64,000 nt of DNA, taken from the NCBI RefSeq assembly GCF_050624435.1, contig NC_134539.1, positions 121,007,525 to 121,071,524 on the forward strand, written 5' to 3'. Shown piece by piece: positions 11,004-23,760 of the stretch. The notes beneath the pieces are model-generated. The model worked only from the letters and a program-made list of their open reading frames with translations. It was not told where the DNA came from and made no database searches. Position 1 is the stretch's first letter. Each line of letters begins with the position of its first letter. The translations under genes were made by a program, and so were the position numbers. Source of the DNA: Tenrec ecaudatus. Its lineage: Eukaryota; Chordata; Mammalia; Afrosoricida; Tenrecidae.

Positions 11004-11505
11004 TGTTGCAGGGAACTGCATGTCCCTCAGCCCTGGATCAAAAGCCATATACAACCTTCATGTATTTACTCTCGGTTTTCTGTCATATAAATTGTGCCTA
11101 GTCTTCCTGCCCTTGTTCCCCCTGCGGTCATTAGTTACTTGACCTTTGCTAGGATTGGTGCTCAATTGCTAGCAGCCACTACGCTCATTGGATAACAACA
11201 CACCTGGCGGCACTTCCGCCAGGCGCCCGGTATGCCTCATTAGCATGCGAACCGGTTTGAGCACAATTGCCCGCCATTTGGCAGGTGCGTGACTATTGGC
11301 TACCCCAGCTATACCTTATTTCCATATGACGTAATGGTGCCCGCCCTTCGCTGGCTATTTAAGCCTCTGCTCTCAGCTCAATAAACGAGACTTGATCAGA
11401 CTCCTGTCTTGTCTCCATTTTCTGCGTCTCTTGCCCATCTTCATTCCCAGTCCCTCTTTCAGGTACCCACGCTGTTGATGACCCGCGGGACAGGTCATTA
11501 CGTCA
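11004..11505 (+). mobile_element. solo LTR of an endogenous retrovirus (probable)
   Basis: About 500 bp that looks like a retroviral LTR: it starts TGTTGCAGGG, has CCAAT-like and TATA-like elements (GGCTATTTAAGCC near 11350), then AATAAA at 11381 about 25 bp further, followed by a T/C-rich stretch. No gag or pol flanks it. Exact ends are uncertain because I could not find a matching target duplication. Confidence 0.6.
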
Positions 11506-11519
11506 TGTCGGAAAAGAGT

Positions 11520-12188
11520 CCTGCCTCCACTAAAGTGCAAGAACACTTTGTTCTATTAAACTGGCATTCCAAAAAATAAAAAAATAAAATAAACTGGCAT
11601 TCCATGATGCTCACCTTCCCAACACAATCGCTGAAGACAAAGCAGGTGCTTAAGCAAATGTGGTGAAGAAGGCTGATGGAGCCAAGCTATCAAAACATAC
11701 AACGTCTAGGGTCTTAAAGACTTGAAGGTAATCAAGCGACCATCTTGCTCAGAAGCAACAAAGCCCACATGGAAGAAGCACACAGGGAATCCAAAACAGA
11801 TGAACCCCTCAGGACCAGTACTGAGAGTGGCAATACTGGGAGGGTGGAGGGAGCATGGGGTGGAAAGGGGGAACCGATGACAAGGATCTACATATAGCCT
11901 CCTCCTTGGGGGATGGACAACAGAGAAGTGGGTGAAGGGAGACATCCGACAGTGTAAGATATGACAAAATAATAATAATTTATAAACTATCAAGGGTTCG
12001 TGAGGGAGGGGGGAAGGAAGAGGGAGAGAGGAAAATGAGCTGATACCAAGGGCTCAAGCAGAAAGCAAATGTTTTGAGAATGATGATAGCAACAAATGTA
12101 CAAATGTGGCAAATGTACAATGGATAGATGTATGGATTGTGATAAGAGTTGTACGAGCCCCCAGTAAAATGGTTAGAAAAAAAAAAGA
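11520..12188 (+). mobile_element. family X copy with internal deletion
   Basis: A plus-strand copy ending in CCCCCAGTAAAATGG and an A-tail. Near 11782 it jumps from the GAAGCACAC word straight to AGGGAATCC, deleting several hundred bases present in other copies. A 13-bp word (AAACTGGCATTCC) is repeated at about 11558 and 11592 around an A-rich spacer. Confidence 0.8.
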
Positions 12189-12189
12189 A

Positions 12190-12380
12190 TGGAGCCCTGG
12201 TGGCACTGTTGGGTAAGTGTTAGACTGCTGACAACAAGGCCAGTAGTTCGAGCCTATCAGCTGCTCTGAGGGAGAAAGCTGAGGCTGTCTGCTCTTGTGA
12301 AGATTTACAGCCTCAGAAACCGTATCTAGATCACCATGAATCAAAATGGTCTCTGTGGCAGCGGTTTGGTGTTCTTGTTT
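12190..12380 (+). repeat. AfroSINE, first of three in a row
   Basis: Starts GGAGCCCTGGTGGCAC. It is the first member of a head-to-tail run of three SINEs. Confidence 0.8.
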
Positions 12381-12400
12381 TGGGTATATAGAGCCAGAAG

Positions 12401-12590
12401 GTCTGGAGCCTGGGTGGCTTAGTGAGTCACACATCAGGCTACAAGCAAAAGGTCAGCAGTTTGAAACCAGCAGTCACTCCTCAGAGAAAGATGAGACTTC
12501 CTATTCCAGAAAGACTTACAGTCTCAGACGCCCACAGGGGCAGTTCACCCTCCCCCATAGGGTCACTCTGAGTCAGCAGGGATTTGGGGA
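12401..12590 (+). repeat. AfroSINE, second of three
   Basis: Starts GGAGCCTGGGTGGCTTAG and ends near GGGTCACTCTGAGTCAGC. Confidence 0.8.
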
Positions 12591-12597
12591 GTCAGAA

Positions 12598-12795
12598 GGA
12601 GCCCTGTTGATAAAGTTCTCAGCTGCTGACTAAACATTGGTGGTTCAAACTCACCTCCCTCTCCATAAGATAAAGACAGAACAGTCTGTATTTATTAGGA
12701 TAACTCCACAAATCCTGTTTGGCAATTCTATTCTGTTCTATAGGGTGACTATGAACCAGAATTGACTGGATGGAAGTGAATTTGGTTTGGATTGT
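12598..12795 (+). repeat. AfroSINE, third of three
   Basis: Starts GGAGCCCTGTTGATAAAG. It ends in the degraded tail TGGATGGAAGTG followed by TTTGGTTTGG. Confidence 0.75.
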
Positions 12796-13235
12796 GCATC
12801 TTCATACTTTACACTTTTTTTCTCAATTTAATGCCCCCACTCATCACTTATCTGACACTTCTGGCTCACAAATTTTATTTTCCTGATCTCTTAACTTTTC
12901 CATGATTGTTGTTATATCTATTCCTTCTGCATTCCGCCTTTCCTTAAAGTTTTATTTTATTTTTGTCTTAAATCATTATTGTCTTTTGGTAAATCACACA
13001 AAGAAAAAAGGTCTCTTATGTTTACCTGCTTATTTAAAACTTTGGGAGTGCTTACACTTGGCCTTGTAGATCTGGAAGACATCATTATTTTTAGAACCTA
13101 TTTATTTTAAGAATGTTGTAATTTAAATTACTTCCTGGCAGTAATTTTCCAATATGCAAATCTTTACAAGCTAGGAAATATAATAGAAGGAATTACTTCA
13201 ATTATAATAACAATACAAACATTTAAATGAACAAA
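12796..13235. other. unassigned AT-rich sequence
   Basis: No gene or repeat recognised. Confidence 0.4.
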
Positions 13236-13398
13236 CAAACTCACTGCCATCAAGGGAATGCTAACTCACAACAACCCCCTATGGGTTTCCAAGACTATAA
13301 CTCTTGACAGTCTTTTTCCCACAGGGCTGCTGGTGGTTTCAAAATGCCAACCATACAGATCCAGCCCAATGCATAACCACTACACCACCAGGGCTCCT
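13236..13398 (-). repeat. AfroSINE
   Basis: Antisense SINE running from ACTCACTGCCATCAAGG to CACCACCAGGGCTCCT. Confidence 0.8.
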
Positions 13399-13504
13399 AA
13401 TTAAAACATAAGACATAAAAAGTCAGCTCGACAACAAAGGTAAAGAAGGACCTAGGAGAGAAAAGTTACAAAACTATACTGCCCAAACACTAACAACTAC
13501 AATA

Positions 13505-13895
13505 ATAGTTAATAACAGTTGCCATGAGTCCAATCTGACTCATAGTGACCTCAAGTATGTCATAGTGGGAGGGTCTTCCATGGAGTTTTTAATAGATGGG
13601 TTTTTTGAAGTAGACTATCAGGTCTATCTTTCCAGATGCCCTAAGTGGACTTGAACCATTAACTTCCATGAGCAGCAGAGTGTATTAATCATTTCTGCCA
13701 CTTTGATAAAATTGTTATTGATATGTGCTCGAGTTGATTCTGACTCATAGCGACCCTGTATGACAGAGTAGAAATGCCCCATAAGGTGTCCTAAATTATA
13801 CTTTTGATGGGAACAGAAAACCAAGTCTTCTCCCCCAGGAGTGGCAGGTGGTTTTGAACTGGTCACCTTTCATTTAATCACTAAGCTATAAAGAT
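13505..13895 (-). repeat. two degraded AfroSINEs in a row
   Basis: 13505-13690 is a diverged antisense copy. 13712-13895 is a better one with GAGTTGATTCTGACTCATAG and GTGGCAGGTGGTTTTGAACT. Confidence 0.65.
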
Positions 13896-14251
13896 ATAGA
13901 TGGATGTTACTTTTTATGAGAGCAGGGTCATGCTTTATTCCTAGAAAGGAAGACAGTATACTAACCATTTTATTTCTGTTTCTTTAATCTCATGTAATTT
14001 TTGTGGCCAATACAGAGTAGGTGGAATTAGCTTTTTATTTATATGCTAAATGTGACAACCTATTTTTGATAAAATAATTGAGACTATTTATATATTAATA
14101 GCTTGCATAACTGATTTTTATCCAGCCCTCATGTTTTATATCTTCTACTCATTATCTCTTCCTGTTTCTCACTCTTTTTTCCTTTGTCCCTGATGTTGAC
14201 TAAATGGATTTTCTTTAAAATTTCATTGTTCTAGAAATTGTTGTCAGCTAA
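13896..14251. other. unassigned AT-rich sequence
   Basis: Nothing recognised. Confidence 0.4.
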
Positions 14252-14445
14252 CTAATTCACTGCCATTAAGTCGATTCTGACTTATAGTGACCCTACAGGA
14301 TAAGGTAGAACTGCCCCTGTGGGTTTCTAAAACTATAATTGCAGGAGTAGAAAGCCTCATTGTTCTTCTGGAAAGCAGTTGGTGGTTTCAAACTGCTGGC
14401 TTTGCCCTTAGCAGCTCAATGTATAACCACTACCCCACCAAGCTC
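14252..14445 (-). repeat. AfroSINE
   Basis: Antisense full-length copy from TTCACTGCCATTAAGTCG to CCCCACCAAGCTCCT. Confidence 0.8.
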
Positions 14446-14570
14446 CTTGTTGCTGTTTTGTTAATTAAGTGCTGTAAAGTTTGTTTCAACGCCTGGTAAC
14501 CCTGTGTACAAGGACCGAAACATTTCCTGGTGCCACCCTCCTAGTCCATTCTTATGGTGGAGAAGTTTAC
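14446..14570 (-). mobile_element. RTE1 3' end fragment
   Basis: Antisense RTE1 terminal region (TTAAGTGCTGTAAAGTTTG, then the GACCGAAACATTTCCTGG word). It follows an AfroSINE directly, as is common since both share 3'-end words. Confidence 0.6.
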
Positions 14571-14939
14571 GTTGTACAAAAAAAAAAAACAGTTATTATT
14601 TTCTGATTATAAAAAAATACCTCAAAAGAAACAAACAAACTCACTTCTAATTCAATTCCAATGCATGAAAGATATTTTGGGATTTATTTTTAAGCTAGGA
14701 AAAGAAATCCTGTAACTCCATCCTGTAGAGATAATCATTGTTAATAATTTAAAATCTCTTATGTTTTCAATTAATTTTTTAAAAGTAACATACAGTGCCA
14801 GTAAAGATGTCAAATAGTAGAGGCACTATCATGGACATGTTTTAGTTTTGCTAGGGAAAAAAGTACTAGAAAACAATGGATTTTCCAAAGACTGAATTAT
14901 ATTACTGTCATTTTCAAGATTTAAAGGACACAAGGGGCC
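14571..14939. other. unassigned AT-rich sequence
   Basis: A poly(A) run near 14578-14590, otherwise nothing recognised. Confidence 0.4.
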
Positions 14940-15127
14940 TACCACATGCAGTTAGGTGCCATCTAGTCCTGTCTAACGCCGGATGTTGGAGAACAGAAAG
15001 AAACACTGTCCAGCACTGAGCCATCTCACCACCATTGTGTTTCAGCCCATTGTTGCAGACACTGTGTCAATCCATCTGTTGCAGACACTGTGTCAATCCA
15101 TCTCCTTGACTACCTTCCTCTTTCTAT

Positions 15128-17110
15128 TTTTTTAAAAATCATTTTATTGGGGGCTCGTACAACTGTGTGACAATCCATACATCCATCCATTGTGTCAAGC
15201 ACATGTGTACATTTGTTGTCATCATCATTCTCAAAACATTTGCTTTCTACTTGAGCCCTTGGTGTCAGCTCCTCATTTTTCCCCTCCCTCCCCACTCCCT
15301 ACTCCTTCATGAACCCTTGATAATTTATAAATTATTTTGTCATATATTACACTGACCAATGTCTCCCTTCATCCACTTTTCTGTTGTCCATCTCAATGGG
15401 ATGGGGTTATATGTAAATCATTGTGATCAGTTCCCCCTTTTTCCCCCCACCTTACCCTTACCCTTCTGGTATTGCTACTCTCAGTATTGGTCGTGAGGGG
15501 TTTATTTGTCCTGGATTCCCTGAGTTTCCAGCTCTTATCTGTACCAGTGTACATGCTCTGATCTGGCCGGATTTCTAAGGTAGAATTGGGGTCATGATAG
15601 TGGGGGAGGAAGCTTTAAAGAACTAGAGGAAAGTTGTATGTTTAAATGGTGCTAGTATAGCACCCTGACTGGCTCGTCTCTTCTTTGTGACTCTTGTGTA
15701 AGGGGATATCCAATTGTCTACAGATGGGCTTTGGGTCTCCACTCCGCACTCCCCCTCATTCACAATGATATATTATTTTGTTCTTTGGTGCCTGATACCT
15801 GATCCCATCGACACCTCATGATCACACAGGCTAATGTGCTTCTTCCATGAGGACTTTGTTGCTTCTCAGCTAGATGGCCACTTGTTTATCTTCAAGCCTT
15901 TAAGACCCCAGATGCTATATCTTTTGATAGCCGGGCACCATCAGCTTTCTTCGCCACATTTGCTAATGCACCCATTTGGCTTCAGCGATCGTGTCCAGTG
16001 AACAATACAGAATGCCAGGTTACTAGAATAAAGTGTTCTTGCATTGAGAAAGTACTTGAGTAGAGGCCCAATGTCTGTTTGCTACCTTAATATTAAACCT
16101 ATAAACATATGTACATAGATATATTTCCCTATTGTTATATATAAATATATTTATATATGTACATACCTGTATTTAGACCTCTATAAATGTCCTTTGCCTC
16201 CTAGTTCTTTCCTCTATTTATTTCTCTTTACTATCCTCTTGTCTCACTATCATGTTCAGCCTTCATTCAGGTTTCAGTAATTCCTGTCGGCTACATTGCC
16301 CTTGATCAAGCCCTACCAGGCATCCTATACCCTCCACGCTATCAATTTTAGATCACTTGTAGTTCCCTTGTCCATGGGTTTGTTAACACTCACTTCCTTT
16401 CCCCTGCCTCCCCTTCTTCCCTGTCTCTCCAGAACCACTGGTCTCCTTGCTTTCTCCACCAGATCGTTTATCCCGCCTATCTTATCTAGATAGACATGCA
16501 GAGGCAATAATGAGAGCAAAACAATGAAACTGTTGACCAAAAAAAGTGCCTATAAATTGTTCAAAATGTTTGTTGAACTTTAGGAGTGTTTTCCGGTTGA
16601 GTCTGATGGGGTGCCACACCCTGGCCACAAGGTCTATTTTTGGTGTTCCCCGGGGACTTCATTGCTTTGCTCCCCTTGCTGCTCTGTTGCACATCCTTAG
16701 CATCTTGCCCCAGAGTGGTGGGATCGGAAAGGGCACAATGCTCATACTGTGTCTCCAGTGTTGTCCCCCGCAATGCTGTGGGTCAGTGAGGGACATCGTG
16801 TCTCGTTGTGGGGCCGGCCCTATGGTCCTCTCTGTGCATAGCTGCTCTGAGCAGGAATACTGTCTTCAGTGTAGGGTGGGCCAGGATGTGTTCCACTCTG
16901 TCTCCTTCCCTCTTTGTTTGCTCCTGCGTGCTCTGATCAGACGTGCCCCTCTCCCTGAGCTGTAGCTTCTGCACTGTCCTCTGAAGTGAATTCTTCTGGT
17001 GGGCAGGGGGTGTCCACGTAGTTGAGATTGGAACTAGTCCGCAGACCTCGCTATTGGTTCCCTATTTCAAGAACGTATGTTGCACTCACTCACGTCTTGC
17101 CGCACTGGGT
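15128..17110 (-). mobile_element. family X, near-full-length copy inside RTE1
   Basis: About 2.0 kb antisense copy starting at a T-run with ATCATTTTATTGGGGGCTCG and reaching the far 5' region (CCACACCCTGGCCAC and GGGTCAGTGAGGGAC words). RTE1 resumes at about 17111. No clear target duplication was found. Confidence 0.8.
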
Positions 17111-17337
17111 GAAGTCTGACCGACCTGTTTTATTCAGCATAATGTCTTTTCCCAGGGATTTGACTCTCTTCATAACATGTTCCAAGTGCGTATTTCATCC
17201 AAAACAATTCAAAGGCATCAGTTCTTCTGCAGTCATCCTTATTTAATGCCCAGCCTCCACATGCATTTGAGGCGATTGACATATTGTAGACCTTAAAGTG
17301 ACATATCTGTTCTTGAACACTTTAAAGACCTCTTGTG

Positions 17338-17744
17338 GAGCTGGAGGCACAGGGAATCCAGGGCGGATGATCCCTTCAGGACCAGTGGTGTGAGTGGAGA
17401 TGCTGAGAGGGTAGAGGGAGGGTGGGTTGGAAAGAAGGAACCGATGACAAGGATCTACATGTGACCTCCTCCCTGGGGGACAGACAACAGAAAAGTGGAT
17501 GGAAGGAGACGTCGGACAGGGCAAGATATGACAAAATAATAATTTATAAATTATCAAGGGCTCATGAGGGAGGGGGGAGCAGTGAGGGAGGGGGAAAAAG
17601 AGGAGCTGATGCCAAGGGCTTAAGTGGAGAGCAAATGCTTTGGAAATGATGAGGGCAATGAATGTACAGATGTGCTTTACACAATTGATGTATGTATGGA
17701 TTGTGATAAGAGTTGTATGAACCCCTAACAAAACGTTTAAAAAA
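17338..17744 (+). mobile_element. family X copy inside RTE1
   Basis: A 407-bp plus-strand copy flanked by the perfect repeat AAAGACCTCTTGTG at 17324-17337 and 17745-17758. Confidence 0.9.
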
Positions 17745-17843
17745 AAAGACCTCTTGTGTAACAGATTTGCCCAATGCCCTACTTTGTTTGATTTCTTGAC
17801 TGCTGTTTTCATGAGCATTGATGGATTTAAGTAAAATGAAATT

Positions 17844-18020
17844 TTTTTAATTGGCTTTTAAAAATTTATTGTTATTTTAATCTTTTTATTGGGGGCTCGT
17901 ACAACTCTCATCACAATCCACACATCCATTGAATCATGCATTTTTGTACATGTTGCCCTCATTCTCTTCTAGACATTTACTTTCTATTGAGCCCTTGGCA
18001 TCAGCTTTCCTCCCCCCCCC
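17844..18020 (-). mobile_element. family X 3' end inside RTE1
   Basis: A 177-bp antisense copy flanked by AAAATGAAATT at 17833-17843 and 18021-18031. Confidence 0.9.
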
Positions 18021-19225
18021 AAAATGAAATTCTTAACAAGTTCAATTTTTTAGTTCTCACAATGCTTTCTATCGGTCCACTTGTGAGGGGTTTTGTTTTC
18101 TTTACATTGAATTGTATCCATCTGGAAGACTTGGATCTTCATCAGTAAGTACTTTAAATCCTCTTAGCCTTCAACCAGCAAGGTTGTGTTATCTCCATAA
18201 TGATGGTCCTAGTGAGCCTTCCTCTAACCCAGACACCTCATTCTTCCTTACATAGTCAAGCTTCTCAAATCATGTGCTCAGCATACAGATTGGACAAATT
18301 TGGTGAAAGTATACAAAGCTGATGTATACCTTTCCTGATTTAAAATCATGCAATACTCCTTCGTTCTGTTTGAACAACTGCTTTTGGTTTTTCAAGAACA
18401 CAGTTATGTGTTCTGAAATTCCCATTCTTCACAATGCTATCCATAATTTGTTAAGAGCCACACAAAGCCGAACACCTTTGCAAAGTGCATAAAACACCAG
18501 TAAACATCTTTCTCTTGTTCTCTGCTTTCAGCCACGATCCAGTGACATCTACAGTGATTTCCTTCATTCCACAATCTCTTCCGAATCCAGCTTGAATTTC
18601 TGGCCCCTCGCTGTCAATGTATTGTGCAGCTGCTTTTGAATTATCTTCAGTAAAATTTTACTTGCATATGATATTAGTGATATTATTTGATGATTTCCAT
18701 TTTCTATTAGTTATCTTTTCTTTGAAATGGGCAAAAATATGAATGTCTTCCAGTTGATTGGCGAGCTAACGACCTTCCAAATTTCTTGGCATAGACTAGT
18801 GAATGCTTCTAGTGTTGCATCTTTTCATTGAAACATTTCAATTGTTGTCAGTCAATGTCTGTGGCCATGTTTTTACGATAATACCTTCAGTACAGCTTGG
18901 ATTTCTTTCTTCAATATTGTCAATTAAAAAAAATCAATTCTTGAAACAGTTGAATGTTTACCTTTTTTTGGGGGAGCAGTATAATAACTGTGTATTCTTT
19001 CTATTGTCCTGTCCTATTTAATTATCTCCTTCCATCTTCTTTTGATGCCTCCTTTGCTATTCAATATTTTTTTTTACTATTCAATATTTTTCCCACAGAG
19101 TTCTTCAGCATTTCAACTAGAAGTTTGAATTATTTCTTAGCTATTTCACCTTGAGAAACAGAGTGTGTTCTTTTTTTGATTTTGAATTTCAGGCCGTTGC
19201 ACATTTCCTTATAATGCTTCATTTT

Positions 19226-20537
19226 CCTTATAATCCTTATTTTTAGAAGTCATTTTATTGGGGGCTCGTACAGCTCTTATCACAATCCTTACACCCATTG
19301 TGTCAGCACATTTGTACATTTGTTGCCCTTATCATTCTCAAAACGTTTGGTTTCTACTTAAGCCCTTGGGAACAGCTCCTCATTTTTCCCCTCCCTCCCC
19401 GCTCCCCCTTCTCTCATGAACCCTGGATAATTTATAAATTATTATTATTTTGTCATGTCTTACACTGTCCGACATCTCCCTTCACCCACTTTGCTGTTGT
19501 TCATCCCCCAGGGAGGGGATTATATGTAGATCCTTATAATTGGTTCCCCCTTTCTACCCCACCTTCCCTGCATCCTCCCGGTATCAACACTCTTACCACT
19601 GGTCCTGAGGAGGTCATCTGTCCTGGATTTTTCCTGTGTTTCCAGTTCCTATCTGTACCAGTGTACATTCTCTGATCTAGCTGGATTTGTAAGATATAAT
19701 TAGAATCATGATAGTGGGGGGGGCGGGGTGGAAGCATTAAAGAACTAGAGGAAAGTTGTATATTTCATTGTTGCTACACTGTACCCTGACTGGCTTGTCT
19801 CCTCCCCGTGGCCCTTCTATAAGGTAATGTCCAGTTGCCTAAAGAAGGGCTTTGAGTCCCCATTCCGCATTCCCCCTCATTCATAATGATATGATTTTTT
19901 TGTTCTTTGATGCCTGATACTTGATCCCATCAACACCTTGTGATCACACAGGCTGGTGTGCTTCTTCCATGTGGGCTATGTTGCTTCCGAGCTAGATGGC
20001 TGCTTCTTCACCTTTACGCCTTTAAGACCCAGACGCTTTATCTTTTGATAGCTGGGCACCATCAACCTTCTTCACCACATTTGCTTATGCATCCATTTGT
20101 CTTCAGCGATCGTGTCTGGAAGATGAGCATCATGGAATGCCAGTTTAATGAAACAAAGGGTTCTTGCATTGAGGGAGGACTTGAGTAGAGGCCAATGTCC
20201 ATCTGCTACCTTAATACTAAACCTATAAATATATCTACATAGATCTATTTCCCCATCCTCATATAGGAATATATTTACATATGTACATGCCTGTATTTAG
20301 ACCTCTATAAATGTCCTTTGCCTTCTAGTTCTTCCTTCTATTTCATTTTACTTTCCCCTTGTCTCACTATCATGCTTAGCCTTCATTTGGGTTTCAGGAA
20401 TTCCTCTAGGTCACATTACCCTTGATGGAGCCCTACCAGGCCTTTTACACCCTCCTCACTACTGATTTTGGATCACTTGTTGTTCCCTTCCTGGGTTTGT
20501 TGACACCACTTCCTTTCCCCCACATTCCCCCTCTCCC
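19226..20537 (-). mobile_element. family X copy inside RTE1
   Basis: About 1.3 kb, antisense. RTE1 sequence resumes after it. Flanks share the imperfect word ATAATGCTTCATTTTC / ATAAAGCTTTATTTTC, likely the target duplication. Confidence 0.8.
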
Positions 20538-20704
20538 ATAAAGCTTTATTTTCTCAGGGTGCCTTTTGAATTTTTCTGTTCAGGTCTTATACTTCATTAT
20601 TTCTTTCATTCACTTCAGGTACTCTAAGTTTAAGAATAAATTTCAGTCTCCTCTCACATTTATTTTTGTCATTTCTTTCTTCCTGTCTTTTCAATTATTT
20701 TTGT

Positions 20705-22842
20705 TTTTCTTTTAATCATTTCATTAGGGGCTCATACAACTCTTATCACCATACATACATACATTGGTTTTGTAAAGCACATTTGTACTTTTATTTCCCT
20801 CATCATTCTCAAAACATTTGCTCTCCATTTAAGCCCTAACATCAGGTCCTCATTTTTTCTCCTCCCTCCCACTTCCCCATTGCTCATGAACCCTTGATAA
20901 TTTATAAATTATTATTTTGTCATATCTTGCCCTATCCGATGTCTCCCTTCACCCACTTTTCTGTTGTCCGTCCCCCAGGGAGGAGGTCACATGTAGATCC
21001 TTGTAATCGGTTCCTCCTTTCCAAGCAACCCTCCCTCTACCCTCCCAGCATCGCCACTCACATCACTGGTCCTGAAGAGATCATCCACCCTGGATTCCCT
21101 GCGTTTCTAGTTCCTATTTGTCCCAGTGTACATCCTCAGGTCTAGCCAGATTTGCAAGGTAGAATTGGGATCATGATAGTGGGGGGGAAAGAGGAGTGAG
21201 GAAGCATTTAGGAACTAGAGGAAAGTTATATGTTTCATCATTGCTACATCACACCCTGACTGGCTCGTCTCCTCCCCAAGACCCTTCTGTAAGGGGATAT
21301 CTGTAAGGTGGCCTACAAATGGGCTTTGGGTTTCCACCCCGCACCCCCCCCACTCATTCACTATGGTAAGATTTTTTTGTTCTGATGATGCCTGATACCT
21401 GATTCCTTCGACACCTCGTGATCACACAAGCTGATGTGCTTCTTCCATGTGGGCTTTGCTGCTTCTGAGCTAGATAGCTGCTTGTTTACCTTTAAGACCC
21501 CAGATGCTATATCTTTTGATAGCCGGACACCATCAGCTTTCTTCACCACATTTGCTTATTCACCTGTTTTGTCTTCAATGGTTGTGTCAGGAAGGTGAGC
21601 ATCATAGAATGCCAATTTAATAGAAGAAAGTATTTTTGCATTGAGGGAGTACTTGAGTGGAGGCCCAACGTCCTGCTACCTTAATACTAAACTTATAAAT
21701 ATATGCACATAGATCTATTACCCCATCCTCATATATAAATATATTTGCATATGTACATGTCTTTATCTAGACCTCTATAAATGCCCTTTGCCTCCCAACT
21801 CTTTCCTCTATTTCCTTTGACTTTCCTCTTGTCCTACTATCATGCTCAGTCCCCACCAGGGTTTCAGCAATTCCTCTTGGTTAAATTACCCTTGATCATG
21901 TCCTACCAGGCCTCCCACACCCTCCTCACCACCAATTTGGATCACTTGTTGTTCCCTTGTCCCTGGGTTTGTTAACACCACTACCTTTCCCCCCACCTCC
22001 CCCTCTCCCATGTCCCTCCAGAACTGTCGGTCCCATTGTTGTTTTCTCCTCCAGATTGTTCATCCAGCCCATCTTATTTAGACAGACCTGCGGAGATAAT
22101 AACATGCACAAAAACAAGACAGAGAAAAACCAAGCAACAATATACAACAAAACAATGACAAAAACCAAAACAAAACACAAGAAAGAAAAGCGTGTAGTTA
22201 GTTCAAGGATTGTTTGTTGGCCTTTAGGAGTGTTGTCCAGTCCAGTCTGTTGGGGCACCACACCCTGGCCCCAAAGTCCACCTTCAGCATTCCCTGGGGA
22301 CCTTGCCACTCCATTCCCTTGCTGTTCTGTTGCATCTCCTTAGTGTTTTGCCTTGGTGTGGCGGGATCAGATCGGGTGCAATTCCCACACTGTGTCTCTG
22401 GTGTCCCCTGTAGGGCTATGGGTCAGTGAGGGGTGTCATGTCTCATAGTGGGGCCAACCATGTGGTCTTCTCCGTGGACTGGCTTCTCTAATTGGGAACA
22501 TTGTCTTCATGGCCTGGTGGGCCAGGTTGTGCTCCACTCTCTCCTCTTACCCCTTCATCTGCTCCTGTGTGCTCCGATCAGATATGTTACTCTCTCCAGA
22601 GCTGCAGATTCAGTGCTGTCCTTAGAAATATATTATTTTGTGGGGAGGGGAAGGTGTTCACGTAGTAGTTGGGATTGGGGCCGGCCCCCCAGACCTCTCC
22701 ACTGGTTCCCTGCTCCACGCTGGCATGTTGCATTCACAACTTGGAGCACATGGTTGAAGTCTGGTCTCTCTTTCCCTGTGGAGATACAAACAATACCCTC
22801 CCCTTGGGTGGGTTAGTGCCCTGTGCCCCTGCTACCCATTTT
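20705..22842 (-). mobile_element. family X, longest copy, inside RTE1
   Basis: About 2.1 kb antisense copy, the longest in the window. Open frames of up to 127 codons occur in both directions but do not agree between copies, so they are not genes. RTE1 resumes at about 22843. Confidence 0.8.
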
Positions 22843-23760
22843 TGCTTTCTTTGTGCTTGATGTTGTATCACAACTCTTCAGGTCTTCTGTCATTAATATT
22901 CAATATGTCTCATGTGAGATATGCTGAAGATCTCATTTTGACTTTAGTGGACTAGTTTTAATTTTCTTCAACTTCAACCTGAACTTGCATATTAGCAACT
23001 GATGGTAAGTTGCACAATCAACCCATGACCTTGTTCTGACTGATGATATTCAACATCTCCACCATTTCTCCCCACTGATGTAGACAGTTTGATTGTATTT
23101 AATCTGGTGAGGTCCATGTGTATGATCACTATTTATGTTGTTGAAAAAGGTATTTGCAATGATGAAGTTGTTGGTCTTCAAAAATTCCAAGGTTAAATTT
23201 TCCAATTATTGATTTTTTCCTCTTTATTTCTAACGTTTGCATTCCAATCACCAATAATTAACAGTGTATCTTGATTGCATGTTTGATCAATTTCTGCCTG
23301 AAGAAATTGATAGAGTTATTCATCATAGCTTTAGTGGTTGATGCAAAAAATGGAATAAGAGTTCTATTAACTGGTCTTCCTGATTGTGTATATATATTAT
23401 TCTATCACAGTTAGAATTGTACTTCAAGATAGATCTTGAAATGGTCTTTTGATAATGAACGTGATGCCGTTCCTCTTGAATATGTCATTTTTGGCATAGT
23501 GAACCATATGATTATCTGATTTTAAACACCCATACTAGTCCATTTCTGCTCACTAATGCCTGCAATACGTATCTTTATGCATTCTATTTCATGTTTGATG
23601 ACTTCCAGTTTTTGTAGACTCATACTTTGTGCATTCCATGATATAATTATTAATGGATGTTTGTAGCTGTTTCTTCTTATTTTGAGGAAGTAAAAAGTAC
23701 CACAGTAATTGCCTCATGGTCAAGGTCTATAAACTAGGAATAAAAAGTTTTTTTCTGAAC

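Larger units (their letters stand above)
14940..23760 (-). mobile_element. RTE1 LINE copy split by five family X insertions
   Basis: One antisense RTE1 copy can be followed piece by piece. The 3' end is at 14940-15127 and 17111-17337. The reverse transcriptase region is at 17745-17843, 18021-19225 and 20538-20704. The endonuclease and 5' part is at 22843-23760. Order and orientation match RTE1, an apurinic-endonuclease plus reverse-transcriptase LINE of the BovB group. The segments together amount to about 3 kb. Frames are shattered, so it is inactive. A short 26-bp unit is duplicated near 15050-15104. Confidence 0.85.

Noticed and set aside
12190-12795. CRISPR array or satellite
   Set aside because: The repeats are diverged tRNA-derived SINEs with tails, and all other features are mammalian.
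17243-17818. 191-codon minus-strand open frame
   Set aside because: It crosses a family X insertion and both of its target duplications, so it is a chance fusion of repeat and RTE1 sequence.
22433-22816. 127-codon open frame in the longest family X copy, as the protein of that element
   Set aside because: Equivalent regions at 16546-16965 and 42060-42500 do not keep the same frame, so it is not a conserved coding region.
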